Of a stretch of 64,000 nucleotides of DNA, positions 20,731 to 34,100 are shown piece after piece (position 1 is the first letter of the stretch; every line of letters begins with the position of its first letter). Origin of the DNA: Lytechinus pictus (lineage: Eukaryota > Echinodermata > Echinoidea > Temnopleuroida > Toxopneustidae); assembly GCF_037042905.1 (NCBI RefSeq), contig NC_087253.1:16351501-16415500 (forward strand). Reading direction: 5' to 3'. The notes under the pieces were generated by a model. That model did no database searches. It was not told where the DNA came from and was given only the letters and a program-made list of their open reading frames with translations. The position numbers and the translations under genes are program-made.

Positions 20731-23714
20731 TTGGGCTGATATCATCACCTCTTACAAGGGTTTATGTACTCAAGTCAGCCCACATGAAATGGTTCTATTG
20801 AAAAGGGTAATATTGTGGTCTATTCCTTTTTTTTCCATTTCCCTTTTTCCAACTCCAATCTATGTACCTGCCGTATCCCATTTCAGGCTTATCTTTCTTT
20901 TTTTTTCCTTCTTGAAGTCAAGTCAGACTCTCAACCATTATGAATTTGGAGAAAATGATCTGAATTTCTACCATTAAGACCTCTTGTTTACATGCGTATA
21001 AGATTTTTAATTTTGGGTATTTTGGGGACTATTTTGCAGTGCACTCTCTATGGGAAATGCAATTTCTTTCATATTTATTTAAAAACAATCTGTTTTTCAT
21101 TTAAAGGGTTGAGGAGCCTTATGTTTTATTTCTTTCCTGAATATCATTAATAAAAACTAAGCCTATCAATAAATTCCCTTTCATACTGTAACTGAAGTTT
21201 CGCTTTGAATGACATTTTTTCATGAAAGATTAGTCTGCTGTGCAGATATTCATATAACATAATCATCATCATCATCACCATTATCATCATCACCATCATC
21301 ATTATCATCATTATCCTCGTCATCATAACGATAGTAATGATAACTCAAATCTAAAATAAATCAAAACCAGGATAATGCTTATAGGTCATTATTTGTAGTA
21401 GGTAGCCTGGTAGATACTTAATATATACTATAAACTTTTATTGTAGTCATAAGTTTTACACGAGACTTTTCTACTTCCACTTTCATTTTGTGACTTTTGT
21501 ATCCCCTGTTTATCAATATCGCCATATGGGATGGGTTTCTTATAAAACATGCAACTTACACTAAGACAAACAAAGCAAAGACAGAAATTTCACGAGAGGG
21601 ATCGTAATATATTTAAAAAGATATGACACTCGACAAAATAGCATCTGGAAAAATATAGATCAGTATTTTGTTACATCAAAACGTTACCTGCAATAATTTC
21701 ATACAGTAATTCTGATAAAGCAAAATGTTATAATAATATTCTAAAACATAAAATATAACAGTGCTCTTTGAAAAAAATTATACAAAAGTCTAACATTGCA
21801 ACATTTCCAATGAGTGAAGTGTACGAAAGAAAATGAAATGAGATATATAGGATTCATAATACTACTAGCAAATATTTTGTTTAAATTTAATGGATATATT
21901 TTCTTTCTTTGAAAAGTACCTATCCCATCATGCGCTTCATTACCAATCTTCGTCATAACTCATAATTCATACTAATAAAACATTTGCATGGTACTTGAGC
22001 ACTGGAAAAAGGGCGCTCTTGAGTTCATTTTACATGTACACGTGTACAAATTAGTTGCCATGCCAACAGTTAATTTCCAGAGGAAGTAGCGATTTTCAGC
22101 CTATGTGATCAACCCACACATCTCAAATTATTGAGTAACTTGGATAAATAACGATTCAAGCTGTATATGGCAATATGTATTGATGTTTGTGCCACATTTA
22201 TGTACTTGTTCATAACAGCTGCATTTGTGGCCAGGGTTGTGCTATATATGGGGTATTTTACGTTCACCCCTGCAAGTGTAAACCATTTGCTCCACCCATC
22301 TGTTTCTCGACGCATCTAATTTTTTTTTGTAATACGATCGTCTCTCCAACCCCCCCCCCCTCTCTTTCTCTCTGTTTTCCTCTTATCCATGTCAATTTCT
22401 TCTCTATGTCCCTATCTCTCTGTCTCTCTCTCTTCTCATCTCTACCTTTATCATCTTCTCTCTCCTCCTCTTAGTTCTCTTCAGCCACAAGTCTCTTTCC
22501 ATTCAGTACTATTGAATAGAAGTCTGCAAAACCATGGTTTAAAAAAAGTAGGTTAAAAATCTGATTAGAACTTTCATTAAAAAACACCCCAAAGACTGAC
22601 AAATGTGATATTTATCATTTATACCATGCAAGTATGCAAAGTCTGAGAGAACTATACATGTTGAACTTGATTTATATAAAGTTGAATTGAGTTCAAGGCT
22701 TTATTCTTTTGCAGAATCGGCGGGTGATACTAATTCTTTATGTACCCAAAACATCAAAATGACCCAATAGTGAATTAACATATCCTGCTTGTAAGCCTCA
22801 CAAATACCACTAATGTTCCAGTTTACAATGATTAACCACACCAATACTAGTAAAATAGCAATTTCGATTACATCTACAGTACAATGGATAACCTTGAGCT
22901 TCAAGCAGTGCATGCATTGGAAATCAATTCATATAAAACCACAAAATGTACTCATATGGAGTAATTTATGCTCATTAATAATAAAAGTTGACATTATCAT
23001 AGTGCTTCTTCCACAAGATACAATGCAAGGCTTTATTCATATTATCAATATCAAGCAAGGCTTTTTTATATTAAAAGACCAAAAAGTAAAAACAAACTAC
23101 TTTCAATACAAATTAAAGAGGCATGTGAAGAGTTGTGAAGAAATGCTTGGAGCATTCAATACATGTTACATGTAAAACAATGATATGGTTACAAGACCAA
23201 CAGAAATGCATACAAATTTTAGATATGGGAGTATGGCCAAAATGCAAGAATCTCATACTCGATTAGGGGCCCTAATTTACATTGTACAAAAGAGCTGTAA
23301 ACAAGAAGGGGCTATGAAATCATGTAGTATGCAGAGTTATCACAGAAATTTGCTTCATTCAAGCATGAAATTAGCACCCTTTGCAAAAGCAAATTGTTTT
23401 TAATACCAAATCTTTCACAGTGTATGTGCTGAAATTAGCACAATTATGCACAGGAAATTTGCATTGTCCATGGTTTTCTTGTTCCCCTCCTAGTTTAATT
23501 ACCCTCTTTTGTGAAATCTGAACATCGAGCGAAAGCCAGTTGTGCTGTCTTTCTCGACACATAATCAATCTATTTTATGATTAGACTTGAATTTTTTTAC
23601 ATGGATGTCTAATATTTCACCCGGAATTCAGCCTCTTTCTTATTCTACATCAAGTGACTCACTTTAGGCACCTTACTTCTTCTACAGTTGCCTCCATCAA
23701 AGGTTACACTCTCT
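20731..23714. other. Intergenic DNA downstream of both converging genes; microsatellites only
   Basis: Holds an ATC/CAT microsatellite at 21262-21330 and CT-rich sequence at 22360-22450. Open frames at 22813-23175 and 23185-23403 (+) show no family features, and the region could contain untranslated 3' sequence of the SLC45A3-like gene. Confidence 0.35.
21262..21330. repeat. (ATC)n microsatellite
   Basis: Runs of CATCATCATCATCACC and ATTATCATCATTATC. Confidence 0.85.
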
Positions 23715-24026
23715 GGCCCGTATTCTGAAGTCAGGTTTAACTTAGACCACAGTCTAACTCTTTGCTAAAATTATGGGAAGACAAAAGTTCAAAAATTCTG
23801 TTTGTATTGTATATTTCTTATGTTTACTATTTTGTTTCCTTTTGCTTTCATAATGAAGAAAAATACTTCAGATTTCATTCCCAGACAATTATGCACAATT
23901 TGAATATCATATGACTTGATAAATGGAATGTTTATTGTTAAGGATTTGTGCCCCAATTGGCTCTCCATAGTTAAACCACAACTTTAAACCAGGGTTTAAT
24001 TTAAACCCGGGTTCAGAATACGGGCC
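23715..24026. mobile_element. TIR element GGCCCGTATTCTGAAGTC, 312 bp
   Basis: The left end GGCCCGTATTCTGAA pairs with the right end TTCAGAATACGGGCC. Just inside, CAGGTTTAACTTAGAC pairs loosely with AACCAGGGTTTAATTTAAAC. Confidence 0.75.
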
Positions 24027-24215
24027 TCTATGTATATATAAACACCGCCAAGCACCTAAACAAGGAACACAATTTGAACATTCTAGAATATATATGAAAG
24101 AGCTTTAGCACACAAGGAGGAAAGAACTTAATAATTCTGACTGACTTTAATATGCTACATGTATGTTATCTTTTCTGGAACAATATGAGCAAAAAATAAT
24201 ATTATACTTGTATAT

Positions 24216-24522
24216 AATATAATAATAATAATAATAATAGCCAATTTTTATAGAGCGCTTTTCCCAGAATGGCTCAAAGCGCATTACAGCATATTATTAC
24301 CCCGGTCATTGGATTCATTTCAATCCCGCACGAAAAGTGCACAATTTCCACTCCCTGGGGAGCATTCCTTGCATTCATCGCAGCCTCATTATGGCGCTGG
24401 CAAAATCAACATACAATATCTTTCGCATCCTACCGGGTACCCATTTAGCACCTGGGTCGAGAGTGGAAAAGTGTGGATTAACGCCTTGCCAAAGGACGCT
24501 AGACCGCGGTGGGATTCGAACA
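24216..24522 (-). mobile_element. SINE-like element, minus strand, with (TTA)n tail
   Basis: Read on the minus strand, a tRNA B-box-like GTTCGAATCCC lies at 24521-24511, then a body with GGCGTTAATCCACAC, and it ends in a (TTA)n tail at 24239-24218. The A box is missing; AT-rich sequence occupies that position. Confidence 0.55.
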
Positions 24523-25365
24523 CATATATATTATATATATTATATTTTTATATATCACTACACCAGATTTAGATAAACTACCTTCAAGATTATTTGCTGA
24601 AAAAGGGAAATATATATATATATCACCTTCAAATGCAAATTCATTCTCATACTGTAAACTATCAATATTCACTTTATAGCACAAAAAATATATCTGCCAA
24701 ACTGAGTAGAAATTGAGCTGTTACATAATGCTATATATGAAATGCTGAGAATGTTCTTCTTTAGCACAACCCCTCCCTTCACACATGTAGAGCCTCTCAG
24801 AAAAAGTAATCAAATATCCTGTATATATAGTAATATTATGGATGCACATCAAAAGCACTTTCCACTTGCCCTCCCCCTCCCCCCATTCTGTAAAGAGTTG
24901 GACAGCTGCATTGTTAAAAAAAAAGGAAATTATACAAAACATTTTCATTATCCATCCCTTAATCCATTTCAGGCTCTCTCTTCATCCAGTTCAGGTTTAG
25001 GGTTTTATTCCTTTCTTTTTTATTGTAATCATTGTGATTTTATGGTGTATCATGATTGTGTTCATGACTATTATTATTAATATTTTAATTTTTATATTTT
25101 CATAAGCTTCTACCTTTTTGGTCATTACTTTCCTCACTTTCTTTATTTTTTTTATTTTATACATGTACATTGTTATAAAATTGTTTTATGTATTTATATG
25201 TGTATATGCAGAAGATATACACATGTATGGGCGAATGCATGACATGTAAATGTATGTGGGAGGGCCTAGTATTAGTGTTTTAAAAAGAAGAAAAAAAATC
25301 ATAAATTGATAAAACCTATATAAAATTACACATCTCATTAATCAATACTCAGTAGTAGAATGTTC

Positions 25366-25595
25366 TATTGATTGATTGATTGGTGGGGATTTTTTACCTG
25401 ATTGCTAAGAAAGCATGAATGCTTGTAAGCAAGCAACCAGAGGACCGACGGCTTAAGGTCCTCTCCGAAGGACCTGGTAATGAGGATTAATGCCTTACCA
25501 AAGGGCACTAGCGCACCAAGTGTGAATCGAACCCGGGTCACCAGAATACAAATCCCCCGCTCTACCGACTGAGCTATCGCGCCTCCTCTGATAGG
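25366..25595 (-). mobile_element. tRNA-derived SINE, minus strand
   Basis: On the minus strand a tRNA-like head reads GCGATAGCTCAGTCGGTAGA (A box at about 25575-25558) and GGGTTCGATTC (B box, 25534-25524). A body with GGCATTAATCCTCATTACC follows, then a (CAAT)n tail at 25382-25366. It is not a functional tRNA gene because the acceptor stem and downstream part do not close. Confidence 0.75.
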
Positions 25596-25899
25596 AGAGG
25601 GGGGAAATACTTCATTCAACGAGTACAGGTGTATAAAAAAAGAAATAAAAACACATTTTTATGCCATTAATGCAGCTTATAAAGGCTTAACTTTCCCAAT
25701 ACGGTACTGACTTAAAAATAGCACAGCATACAGGATATAGGTTCTTTCTTTAAAAAAACATTTTTTTTTCAGACTAAAATCTGAAGTTTATATCCGCATT
25801 GTTTACACTCACTTCTCAGATTGTCTAAAGATAAATACCGCATTATTAGATAAACCCATTTGGTCTACCTGTCACTTAGACTAAAATTTGTATAGTTTG

Positions 25900-26168
25900 C
25901 TTGTTTGTTTATTTCCCCTATGTTAGCCCATTGTTTTTTTTTTTTTTTTTTAATTGTTTTTCAATGTTATTTGTTGTTCACTCTTTATGTACATGTATGT
26001 ATTATATTAATTTGTATTTGATTGTACCATGGTGGTGCCCCACTCACAAGTTTTTTTTAATGAAAACTTCTAGGGGCTCCCAATCCCATGTTTTTACCTA
26101 ATTTGTATATACCTGTATTTTTTATGATTGATTGATTGAAATAAATTTTGAATTGAATTGAATTGAAT
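25900..26168 (+). mobile_element. 3' end of a non-LTR retrotransposon with short tandem tail
   Basis: It ends TGATTGATTGATTGAAATAA followed by repeats of TTGAA. This is the type of 3' tail seen on CR1/L2-like elements. No reverse transcriptase frame is present. Confidence 0.4.
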
Positions 26169-26365
26169 AGTAACTTTCCTTCCACTTTGTCAAATTACGT
26201 TGGTTTATGAAAATTCATCTACCAGTACGAGTTGACCAACAAGGTCATCCAAGAAATTAGTATAGCCTATAAAATGGCAATTATTTAGACAAAATGGTAA
26301 AGTGGCAATGAGACCAAATGATTCATACATGTACGAACTGATAGAAGACAAACAGGTTGTAAGAC

Positions 26366-27207
26366 CATGGACCTATTACGAATGGACATTCAACAAGAGC
26401 ATTTTATGACCACCACCTGTTTCCAGCTGTCAAAATTGCTGTCTAACCCTTAACTTTCTCTTTACGCGGTTTTTACAACGACCGCCCGGGGTGATTGTTT
26501 ACACAAGCTCCTTTCGCCCGATGATCGTCACCGATCGATCACTGGCCCTCTTTCGACCAAAGACGGTCATGTTGTAGCCCCGATTGCCAATAGGGAAAGT
26601 CCTTACATTACCTAGAATGCAATGCGCAATTCATATCCGGTTTTTCAGTACATTATTTTAGGCTCTCTATAATGTGCGATTGTCGTCTGTCCATCAAAAA
26701 AAATCCCGTTAAATTTCATCAATCCTGTGGAATTTTATGCCCAAATGAAAATCAACTTCTGACCGAAGGTAAGCGCTACTATCGACATCGATACTGTCCG
26801 AAAAAGCTGAGATTTTAACGTTTTTCCGCAGATTTTTTCGTCGAATTTCAACTGCTTTTTTGCCGTAGATATACGGATCTGCAAGGTGATGTCAATGCAT
26901 TTCATTTCCGGTTGTTAGCGATGTACGTAAAAAATATGTTTATGCACGCCTGTTTTCTTGTTTCTGCTATCATTTTCATAGCGCTAACGTTCGCTGCTGT
27001 GCGTTGCTTTTGATAAAGTGAACGAACAACATCGCAATGGGTAGGAGCAGCGTACAATTGATTTCCGCTGTCCATCAGTGAGAGCATGTTTTACGACCGG
27101 CTTGATGGGTGTCAGCTGCCAGCGCTCTGTTTATAAAAGGATTAGCGGCGACGGTCTCTGTGTCAAAGGAGGGGATTCGTTGAATGTCCATTCGTAATAG
27201 GTCCATG
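26366..27207. mobile_element. 842-bp TIR element with 29-bp perfect TIRs and 7-bp target duplication
   Basis: The left TIR at 26366-26394 begins CATGGACCTATTACGAATGG. The right TIR at 27179-27207 is its exact reverse complement. The target duplication GTAAGAC lies at 26359-26365 and 27208-27214. The interior is GC-richer than its surroundings (for example GACCGCCCGGGG near 26480) and holds no recognisable transposase. A 61-aa frame at 27087-26902 (-) has no family features. Confidence 0.8.
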
Positions 27208-27219
27208 GTAAGACAAGAT

Positions 27220-27653
27220 CAGACCTGCCAACCTCTGGGAATGAAAAACTGTATTCTGTGATACAAAAATCTGTATTTCCCCCCAAAAAAGTGTATTTCA
27301 TAATAAAATGCTTGGCGCACTCGCCCATCACGGCGCTCAAGCTGCATGCAAGCTAAAATGCGCGCTGCTCTTGCAGATGAAAAAAAAACCCATTGAAACT
27401 TGTGTATATCTCACCCTGGTTTTTACAAAATGATAGAAAAAAAAAACAAGTTACCTGAAATTACATTGATCTAATAACCATATTTGTGTACGTTTTATGA
27501 AATAGAGACATATAGAGATGATTTATCTCAATAAATTACGATTTTGTTTTTTTTTTATTACAAAAAACATATTTTTAAAAGAAAAAACGTTCTGCCGTAT
27601 TTTGGTTGCAAAAACGTACTAAATACGGCTAAAACGTACTGGTTGGCAGGTCT
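27220..27653. mobile_element. hAT-like MITE, CAGACCTGCCAACC ends
   Basis: The left end CAGACCTGCCAACC pairs with the right end GGTTGGCAGGTCT. The flanks ACAAGAT and ACAAAAT differ at one base and may be the target duplication. The element is only 12 bp from the preceding element. Confidence 0.65.
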
Positions 27654-27809
27654 ACAAAATAGGATTAGATCATCTGGACCAGGGATGTAAAAATATGAAA
27701 ATTACTTTTGACTATCATGATTTCTACCAGTTGACCATATCAAGACAAACCAAAATGAAATACATGTACCTAATCAATTCAACTTGATGAAGATGAACAT
27801 CTATTTTTT

Positions 27810-27895
27810 GCCTCTCTCTCTCTCTCCCTCTCTCTCTCCCCCTCTTTCTCTCTCTCTCACTCTCCCCCTTCTCTCCCGCTCTTCCTCTTGCATTC
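27810..27895. repeat. CT-rich microsatellite
   Basis: CTCTCTCTCTCTC and related runs on the + strand, in the 3' flank of the SLC45A3-like gene. Confidence 0.8.
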
Positions 27896-27962
27896 AAGAA
27901 ATCCCCATCCTGAACAACAACAAAAACAAACAACAGTTAGGTTTGGTAACATAGCACAAGTA

Positions 27963-28169
27963 CTATTTGATTCGTAGTACGAGGAAACAGCTCGCAAGGC
28001 CACAAGCGAACGAGCAGGCAATGTACGCTCCAGTCGTCTTGGTGATCTCGACGATCACACCGAAGGCGAATGACGAGATGACCTCGGAGAGGATGTAAGC
28101 GCTGTCAAGGAGGGCTAGATCCGCACCCTTGCCATGGGCATCCGCATCATCGCTGTCTTGGTAGTACAA
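27963..28169 (-). CDS. SLC45A3-like: SLC45A3-like exon 3 (C-terminal TMs, stop)
   Basis: The acceptor is TTTTTTAG and the exon begins LYYQDSDDADAHGKGADLA, then LLDSAYILSEVISSFAFGV and a final helix ending LVLRIK and TAG (27965-27963). The 'G-x-G-x-D-x-A-x-LDS' motif before TM11 is typical of SLC45. The 3' UTR continues toward lower coordinates; no clear poly(A) site was assigned. Confidence 0.9.
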   Translation of the reverse strand: MYYQDSDDADAHGKGADLALLDSAYILSEVISSFAFGVIVEITKTTGAYIACSFACGLASCFLVLRIK

Positions 28170-31100
28170 CTAAAAAAGAAAATGGGTAAAAAAAATCATT
28201 TGTTAAGGAGTAAAAAAAACTTACTGTAAAGCTTGGGTGAAGTTTCATTATCTTAATGAATTCAAGTCTTTTTATGTAATAATTGTATTAAATTGTAATG
28301 ACCAGTGAACCTTTTAATGAAAAAACTTGATTTGTTTCAAGAAAAAATATATTGTTTATATCTTGCACCCTCTCTCAGTACCTTATGAACACTTCAGTAT
28401 TAAATGGGGTATCAGAAAGCTACCTGCAAAGATCATAATCTGAAATTTTCAGTCTGTTCAAAATTTTTTTTGTAAATCAAACTAAAAAACAATATTTTTT
28501 TTTTGATAGGGGACCCAATCAAAAAGAATATTCCTGTAAAAAAAACACACAAAAAACTGACTACTGTGTAGGCCTATTTGTATTACATATCAAACACAGT
28601 GCCACACTGCAAACTTTCATGTTGTAATGAGCTGGAAATGTGAGAGACATTTTCAGGGGATTTTTCCAAAACTTCAAAGGGCTTTGCACAAATTCCAGCT
28701 GTTTGAGCAATGACAAAATCATTGCTATTTTCATCATCATCATCACCATTGTTTTCATAGTCATCACTACTATAATTTATTATTTAAATAAAACACTCAC
28801 TTCTTTCTTTTGGTGGTAGCCCGTTAGAAGCGTATATGGCACTGTGGTGATGGTAGCGTTGGCGAAGCCCGTCAGACTCGCGAGGAGAAGTGTGAACACG
28901 ATCCCGTCCATGAAGAGCATGAAGAATGTTGCTAGTGTGAACAGTACCATGCCAAATATGTAGGTCCGGACGGCACCCCACGTCGTGATAACAGCGCCAA
29001 TGGCGACTGAGAACACGGCAGAGATTATGCTATGGAGGAGAAGGCCGAAGCTCCCCATACGAATACCTGGAGTGAAATACATGTAGGTGGGGAAATGTTA
29101 AAACAAAGTGGGCCCATAGGAGAAATCCTGTAAGCTCCCTAGGGAGTGGAGAAAGTATGAGTACAAAAGTATATTCTGTGCACAATTAATAAAGCTCCCC
29201 ATACAAAATATATACATGTACCTTGAGTGTCAGGGATTGGGGGAAATAACCAGTGTCATTTATAGGAGAATCCTACGAATCGCTCCCTAGGGAGTGGAGA
29301 AAGTTGAGAACATGTCATGTACATATCTTCTTTGCGCAAATGATAAAGCTCCCCATACAAAATAATTGTACATGTACCTGGAGTGACAGATTTGGGGGAA
29401 AATAAAAATGGTGTCATTTCTAGGAGAATCCTACAAATGCTCCCTAGGGAGTGGAGAAAGGACATATTTTCTGCGCAAACGATAAAGCTTCCTATACGAA
29501 TATCTGGAGGGACAGGATGGGGAAAAATACTGGTGCCATTTATAGAACTTTATGAAATGCTCAGTAGGGAGTGGAGAAAGTAAATGTACATCTACGTAAT
29601 GTATCCACGCACAACCAATAAATCTTCCCATTTTTAAGAATACCTCGACTGACAGGGTTTGCGATAAAACAAAGGTGTCATACATGTAATCGAATGAAAT
29701 GCTCCCTAGGGAGTGGAGAAAGTGCCTTTTTTGTGTGCAAGTATAAAGAATTTGATGGAACGTGGGAATAATCCTACACTGTATTCAAACCAATTTTGTC
29801 TATTAATCAGTTTATCAGTTAATATCTCCTAATCATAGTAACATTTTCACTTCCATTATCTAAATCATTTTTTATGTCAAATAAAAGTTTGATTCGTGAA
29901 CAATGGTACGTAAAGTGGAAATAAGAAAAAGAATACAAATTGGCTATTAAAAGCAAATGGACAAATGGCTCTAGACCAACTGGTTGTTGAACTTCATCAT
30001 GTAGGACTTTAAATGTAGACCATGAGACCAAATTATGCAAAAAAGACAAAGTAGGTGTTGACCAAGTGGAAATTTGTATCCAGCAAGAGTAAAAAAAATC
30101 CATTAAAACCTCTATGATTTACATATTGCTTTACATGCATACACTGTCACAATACCAGGTATATTTCCATTCAGGATGGAGTAAATCGGCTATCTAAAAG
30201 CAGAATACAATAGTGTAAGAGGCTCATTGACCCATGCTGGTTTGAAGAAACCACAAATTTATACAAAAAAACCCCACAAAACTGCTGTTTTCAAAGGAAA
30301 TAAGTCTAATAGTCCTTGCAATAAAGAAAATGTGTGTACATACAGGTTGCTGGATTGTGTTTGAAATAGCGCTCATGAAAAAAAAGTAGTTTTTAAAAAG
30401 GACAATAGGGGTACGTAGGGGGGGGGGCTTGTTAAGATTTTATCTTGTTCACTACAGGGGGCTTGCACACTGGGTATTAAAGTATTCTCCACTTTGAATT
30501 GCATGTAAATTATGTACTGTACATACTGTACTTTACTACTTTTGTACAGATGTTCATGTATATGTATATTCACAATGTAGCTCTATTAAATATGTTTGAG
30601 GTACAAACAGTATGTGACTTCTATCTGTAGACATATAGGACAGTGTTCCATTCCTTCCAGGGAAGGGGAGTGGGACAAGCCTTTTACAGTACTAAGAAAC
30701 TCAAATTTAGAAGCGAGGGAGCTTGTTATCCTATGGGTGCATTTTCTATTAGGTGAAATTGAAGGATTCAGTGTGCACTTTTGGTGAATATTGTGAAAAT
30801 TCTCATGAAGATATGTAAGTTTTTTCAGATGTCGGGGGGGGGGGGGGCTGTGTATAGCCAAGATGAGAAACTTGAATTTCGGTCAACATGATTTGTCTGT
30901 GCAGTAAGTATATACTGCACAATGTGCATGAATCTGACAACCCACCATATCAAAGATGATGGTACTGAGTGGGCTCACAGTAGTCTACTGTGCAAACCGT
31001 TCACTTGAAAAAAGGGTCTGAATTGCAGCCTACTCATGCCTTGGGTACTGACTACTGAAGTGCTAGTCTTTGCGTGGAGACACACTTGTTGATCAAAGTT

Positions 31101-34100
31101 TCAATCAGGGTCTGTACCTGCAGACTAGGCTCACAGCGGGATGTACATGTACATCTACATGTACACTACAGGAGAACTTCATTAAAATTGGGGGGGGGGG
31201 GCATTGTGGGGCAATAGTAATTTGGTCAAAGTTTCAGTCTGGTATTCCATTTTGGGAAATTATCAATATTGCATACATGCAGAAAATGTCAAGAAAATGG
31301 GGGTGAATCTAGATACTAAAAGAAAATTGGAAGAAAGTAATGAACCAACAAGAAATCAGGTTTTAAGTGTGGATTCTTGAAGCAAACCTGGGCTTGCAAA
31401 GGCAGCAAATGGTCACCCTTGGTTAAACTGTGCAAACTTTGTGTTTGCTAGGGATTCTCAAACAATTGAGGTCTCTGAGAACAACTGAATAGGTAGAAAA
31501 CAATGATCTGTTGGAGCAGACGAGTAACTGTACATGTAGGCTTGCTGCAGCCATATATAATTCATCAATACAACGGACAGTTGCCAAACACAAAACTACT
31601 ATGGGTTCTGGTTTGAACAGCAAAAAGGGAGTTTGGGGTACTCTCTTTTATAATATTTTCTTCCCTTTGTTATGTACATACATGTACATGTACAGTACAG
31701 TACGTGTACCCATAGCTCCATGCATATGTACATTATGTGCATACATGTAGCTCCTTCCCCAGTTCTACATGTAGTTAGAACTGTAAATGGGATTTCAATA
31801 TAAATGGCCATGAGCCCTATGGTGACCATTTGATCACACTTTGCAAACACCCTGGCTCTGCAAAACATTGATCACATGATTCACATCCAGTAAAAAAAAA
31901 CTGGCCTCTAGTACACAAGTAGCCTGGGAGGGGGGGGGGCACTTCTATTGACGAGTGGATACCAGGCACGACCATGGGGTTTCGAATAGCACCCTAAACG
32001 ATTATTTTCCATAATCTGAAAATGCGCCCCTTAACAACTGGCGTGTGAAACCCTACCCTTAAAGGACAAGTCCACCCCAACAAAATGTTGGTTTGAATAA
32101 AAAGAGAAAAATCCAACAAGCAGAACACTGAAAATTTCATCAAAATCGGATGTAAAATAAGAAAGTTATGACATTTTAAAGTTATGCTTAATTTCACAAA
32201 ACAGTTTAATATGCACATCCTGGTCGGTATGCAAATGAGGAGACTGATGACGTCATCCACTCACTATTTCTTTTGTATTTTATTATATGATGTATGAAAT
32301 ATTCTAATTTTCTCCTCATTGTCAAGTGAAACAATGGATTAATTCCTCCCTGAACATGTGGAATTCGCATTGTTTTAAAACTATATGGTTCAGTCAAGTT
32401 GGTCCTTATTGTCAAATCTGTAAAAAATGAAATATTGTATAATTTAAACAATAAAAAACAAAAGAAATAGTGAGTGATGGACGTCATTGACTCTGTCATT
32501 TGCATGTCACTCAGTTGTGCATATCACTGTTTCGTGAAAATGAGTGATTTAAAAGATTTAATATCAACTAAGTTTCAGGCAAAGATTTTGCACATGCCTT
32601 TTTTAGTTGACCACAGGTCACACTAATCAGCAATTTATAGTTTCCATTATACAGTAATATTCATGAATAGAGATTCTTAAATTTATTTTAAAAGAGAAAG
32701 TCTTTACAAGTTTCGAAAAAAAAGTTTACTGATTTTAGCATTTCTACCCTAAATGATGTTTTTTTTTTAAAGATAACTACAAGTTTCCTTCCAATGTACT
32801 GTACGTGAAAAAAACAATGTATTTCTCCCAAAAATGCTAATTTGAGATTTTAGTAATATAGCGTTGGCAATTTTCAAATTCAAACGACCCATTTTTTGTT
32901 ATGCCCATGTTCTTTCTTTGGGATCCTAACATGTTTGTGAAGAGCTTTTAGATTTCCTGTCAATACACATGATGCACCTACTACAATCGATCGGGAATTT
33001 GTTTGTGCGTCCCTCGCACTAAGCGAAGTCGATACAGATTCTCATTTGTACCAGACGCAATTCACATATTTAACAGTAGGGCAAGACGAGGTGAAACTGC
33101 CTTGTAGGCTGATGTATCTTAGATGGGAGGGGTTGGGGATCAGTCCCCTGGTAACAGCATGTTACTAATAATTCATGTTTAATAACCAATTCAAATATTT
33201 ATTTAGTCATAACGCCATTTTGCTGTTATACTGTCAATTATCATTTATTGGTATACATAGTATTTGTAAATTTGTTGGTAACCAGCGAGCACCAAATTTC
33301 CATTTGATTGGACAATAAAATTCAATTCAATTCAATGTACAGCACCTGTACAGGTGTAATGGACATTCAGACTTTTTGAGATATTTTTGTGTATGTACAT
33401 TACATTGCTTTATGGATATGTTTTTGTGTACATTACTTTATGGAGATGTTTTTGTGTACATTACTTTATGGAGATGTTTTTGTGTACATTACTTTATGGA
33501 TATGTTTTGTGTACATTACTTTATGGAGATGTTTTTGTGTACATTGCTTTATGGAGATGTTCTTATGTACATTGGGTGTGATGTTGGAACCCTGTAAAGT
33601 GTAATGATGGCTTATAAAATAAAATCAATCAATCATGTTAAATCTGAAGTTTTTTTTTTCAATGTTTTCTCAAGGATCTACATGTGTATGTAGAGCAACA
33701 TGAAAAAGGAATGTGACACTGTATTAGTCTACAACTGTAGACCCACATCTGCAGTGTGTGTATCACAGCTGATTCAAGGAGTCTGCATAGCAGACTAGGT
33801 CTACTGGAGCTGCGCTTCACTCGCCCTTTCAGGCCGGTTTGCTTCGCAAACCAGCTGCAGATCCCACTTCACGAGCCATTCAGAGTCTGCATAGCAGACT
33901 AACACTGTATTGTGTGTACCAGGGGGGGGGGTACTTGTACATTATTAGTTCAAAGAAGTACTCAGGGGTGTGAGTGGTCACAATTAAAAAGATCTGAAAA
34001 AAGCTGAAAAGTGTTGAAAAAATCTGAAATAGAAAGAGCTCCCATACTTTTTGTACAGAGGAAAGCCAAAAATAAGCTGAAATTAAGCTGAAAATCAAAA

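Noticed and set aside
22813-23403. 120-aa and 72-aa + frames as a possible gene
   Set aside because: No domain, no convincing start context or splice sites; composition matches the AT-rich background.
25524-25593. tRNA-like sequence with A and B boxes (-), and a similar one at 61321-61390 (+)
   Set aside because: The cloverleaf does not close, and each is fused to a repeat body and tail. These are SINE heads, not tRNA genes.
33376-33604. Three overlapping repetitive-protein frames
   Set aside because: Produced by the 28-bp tandem array, which is open in all three frames.
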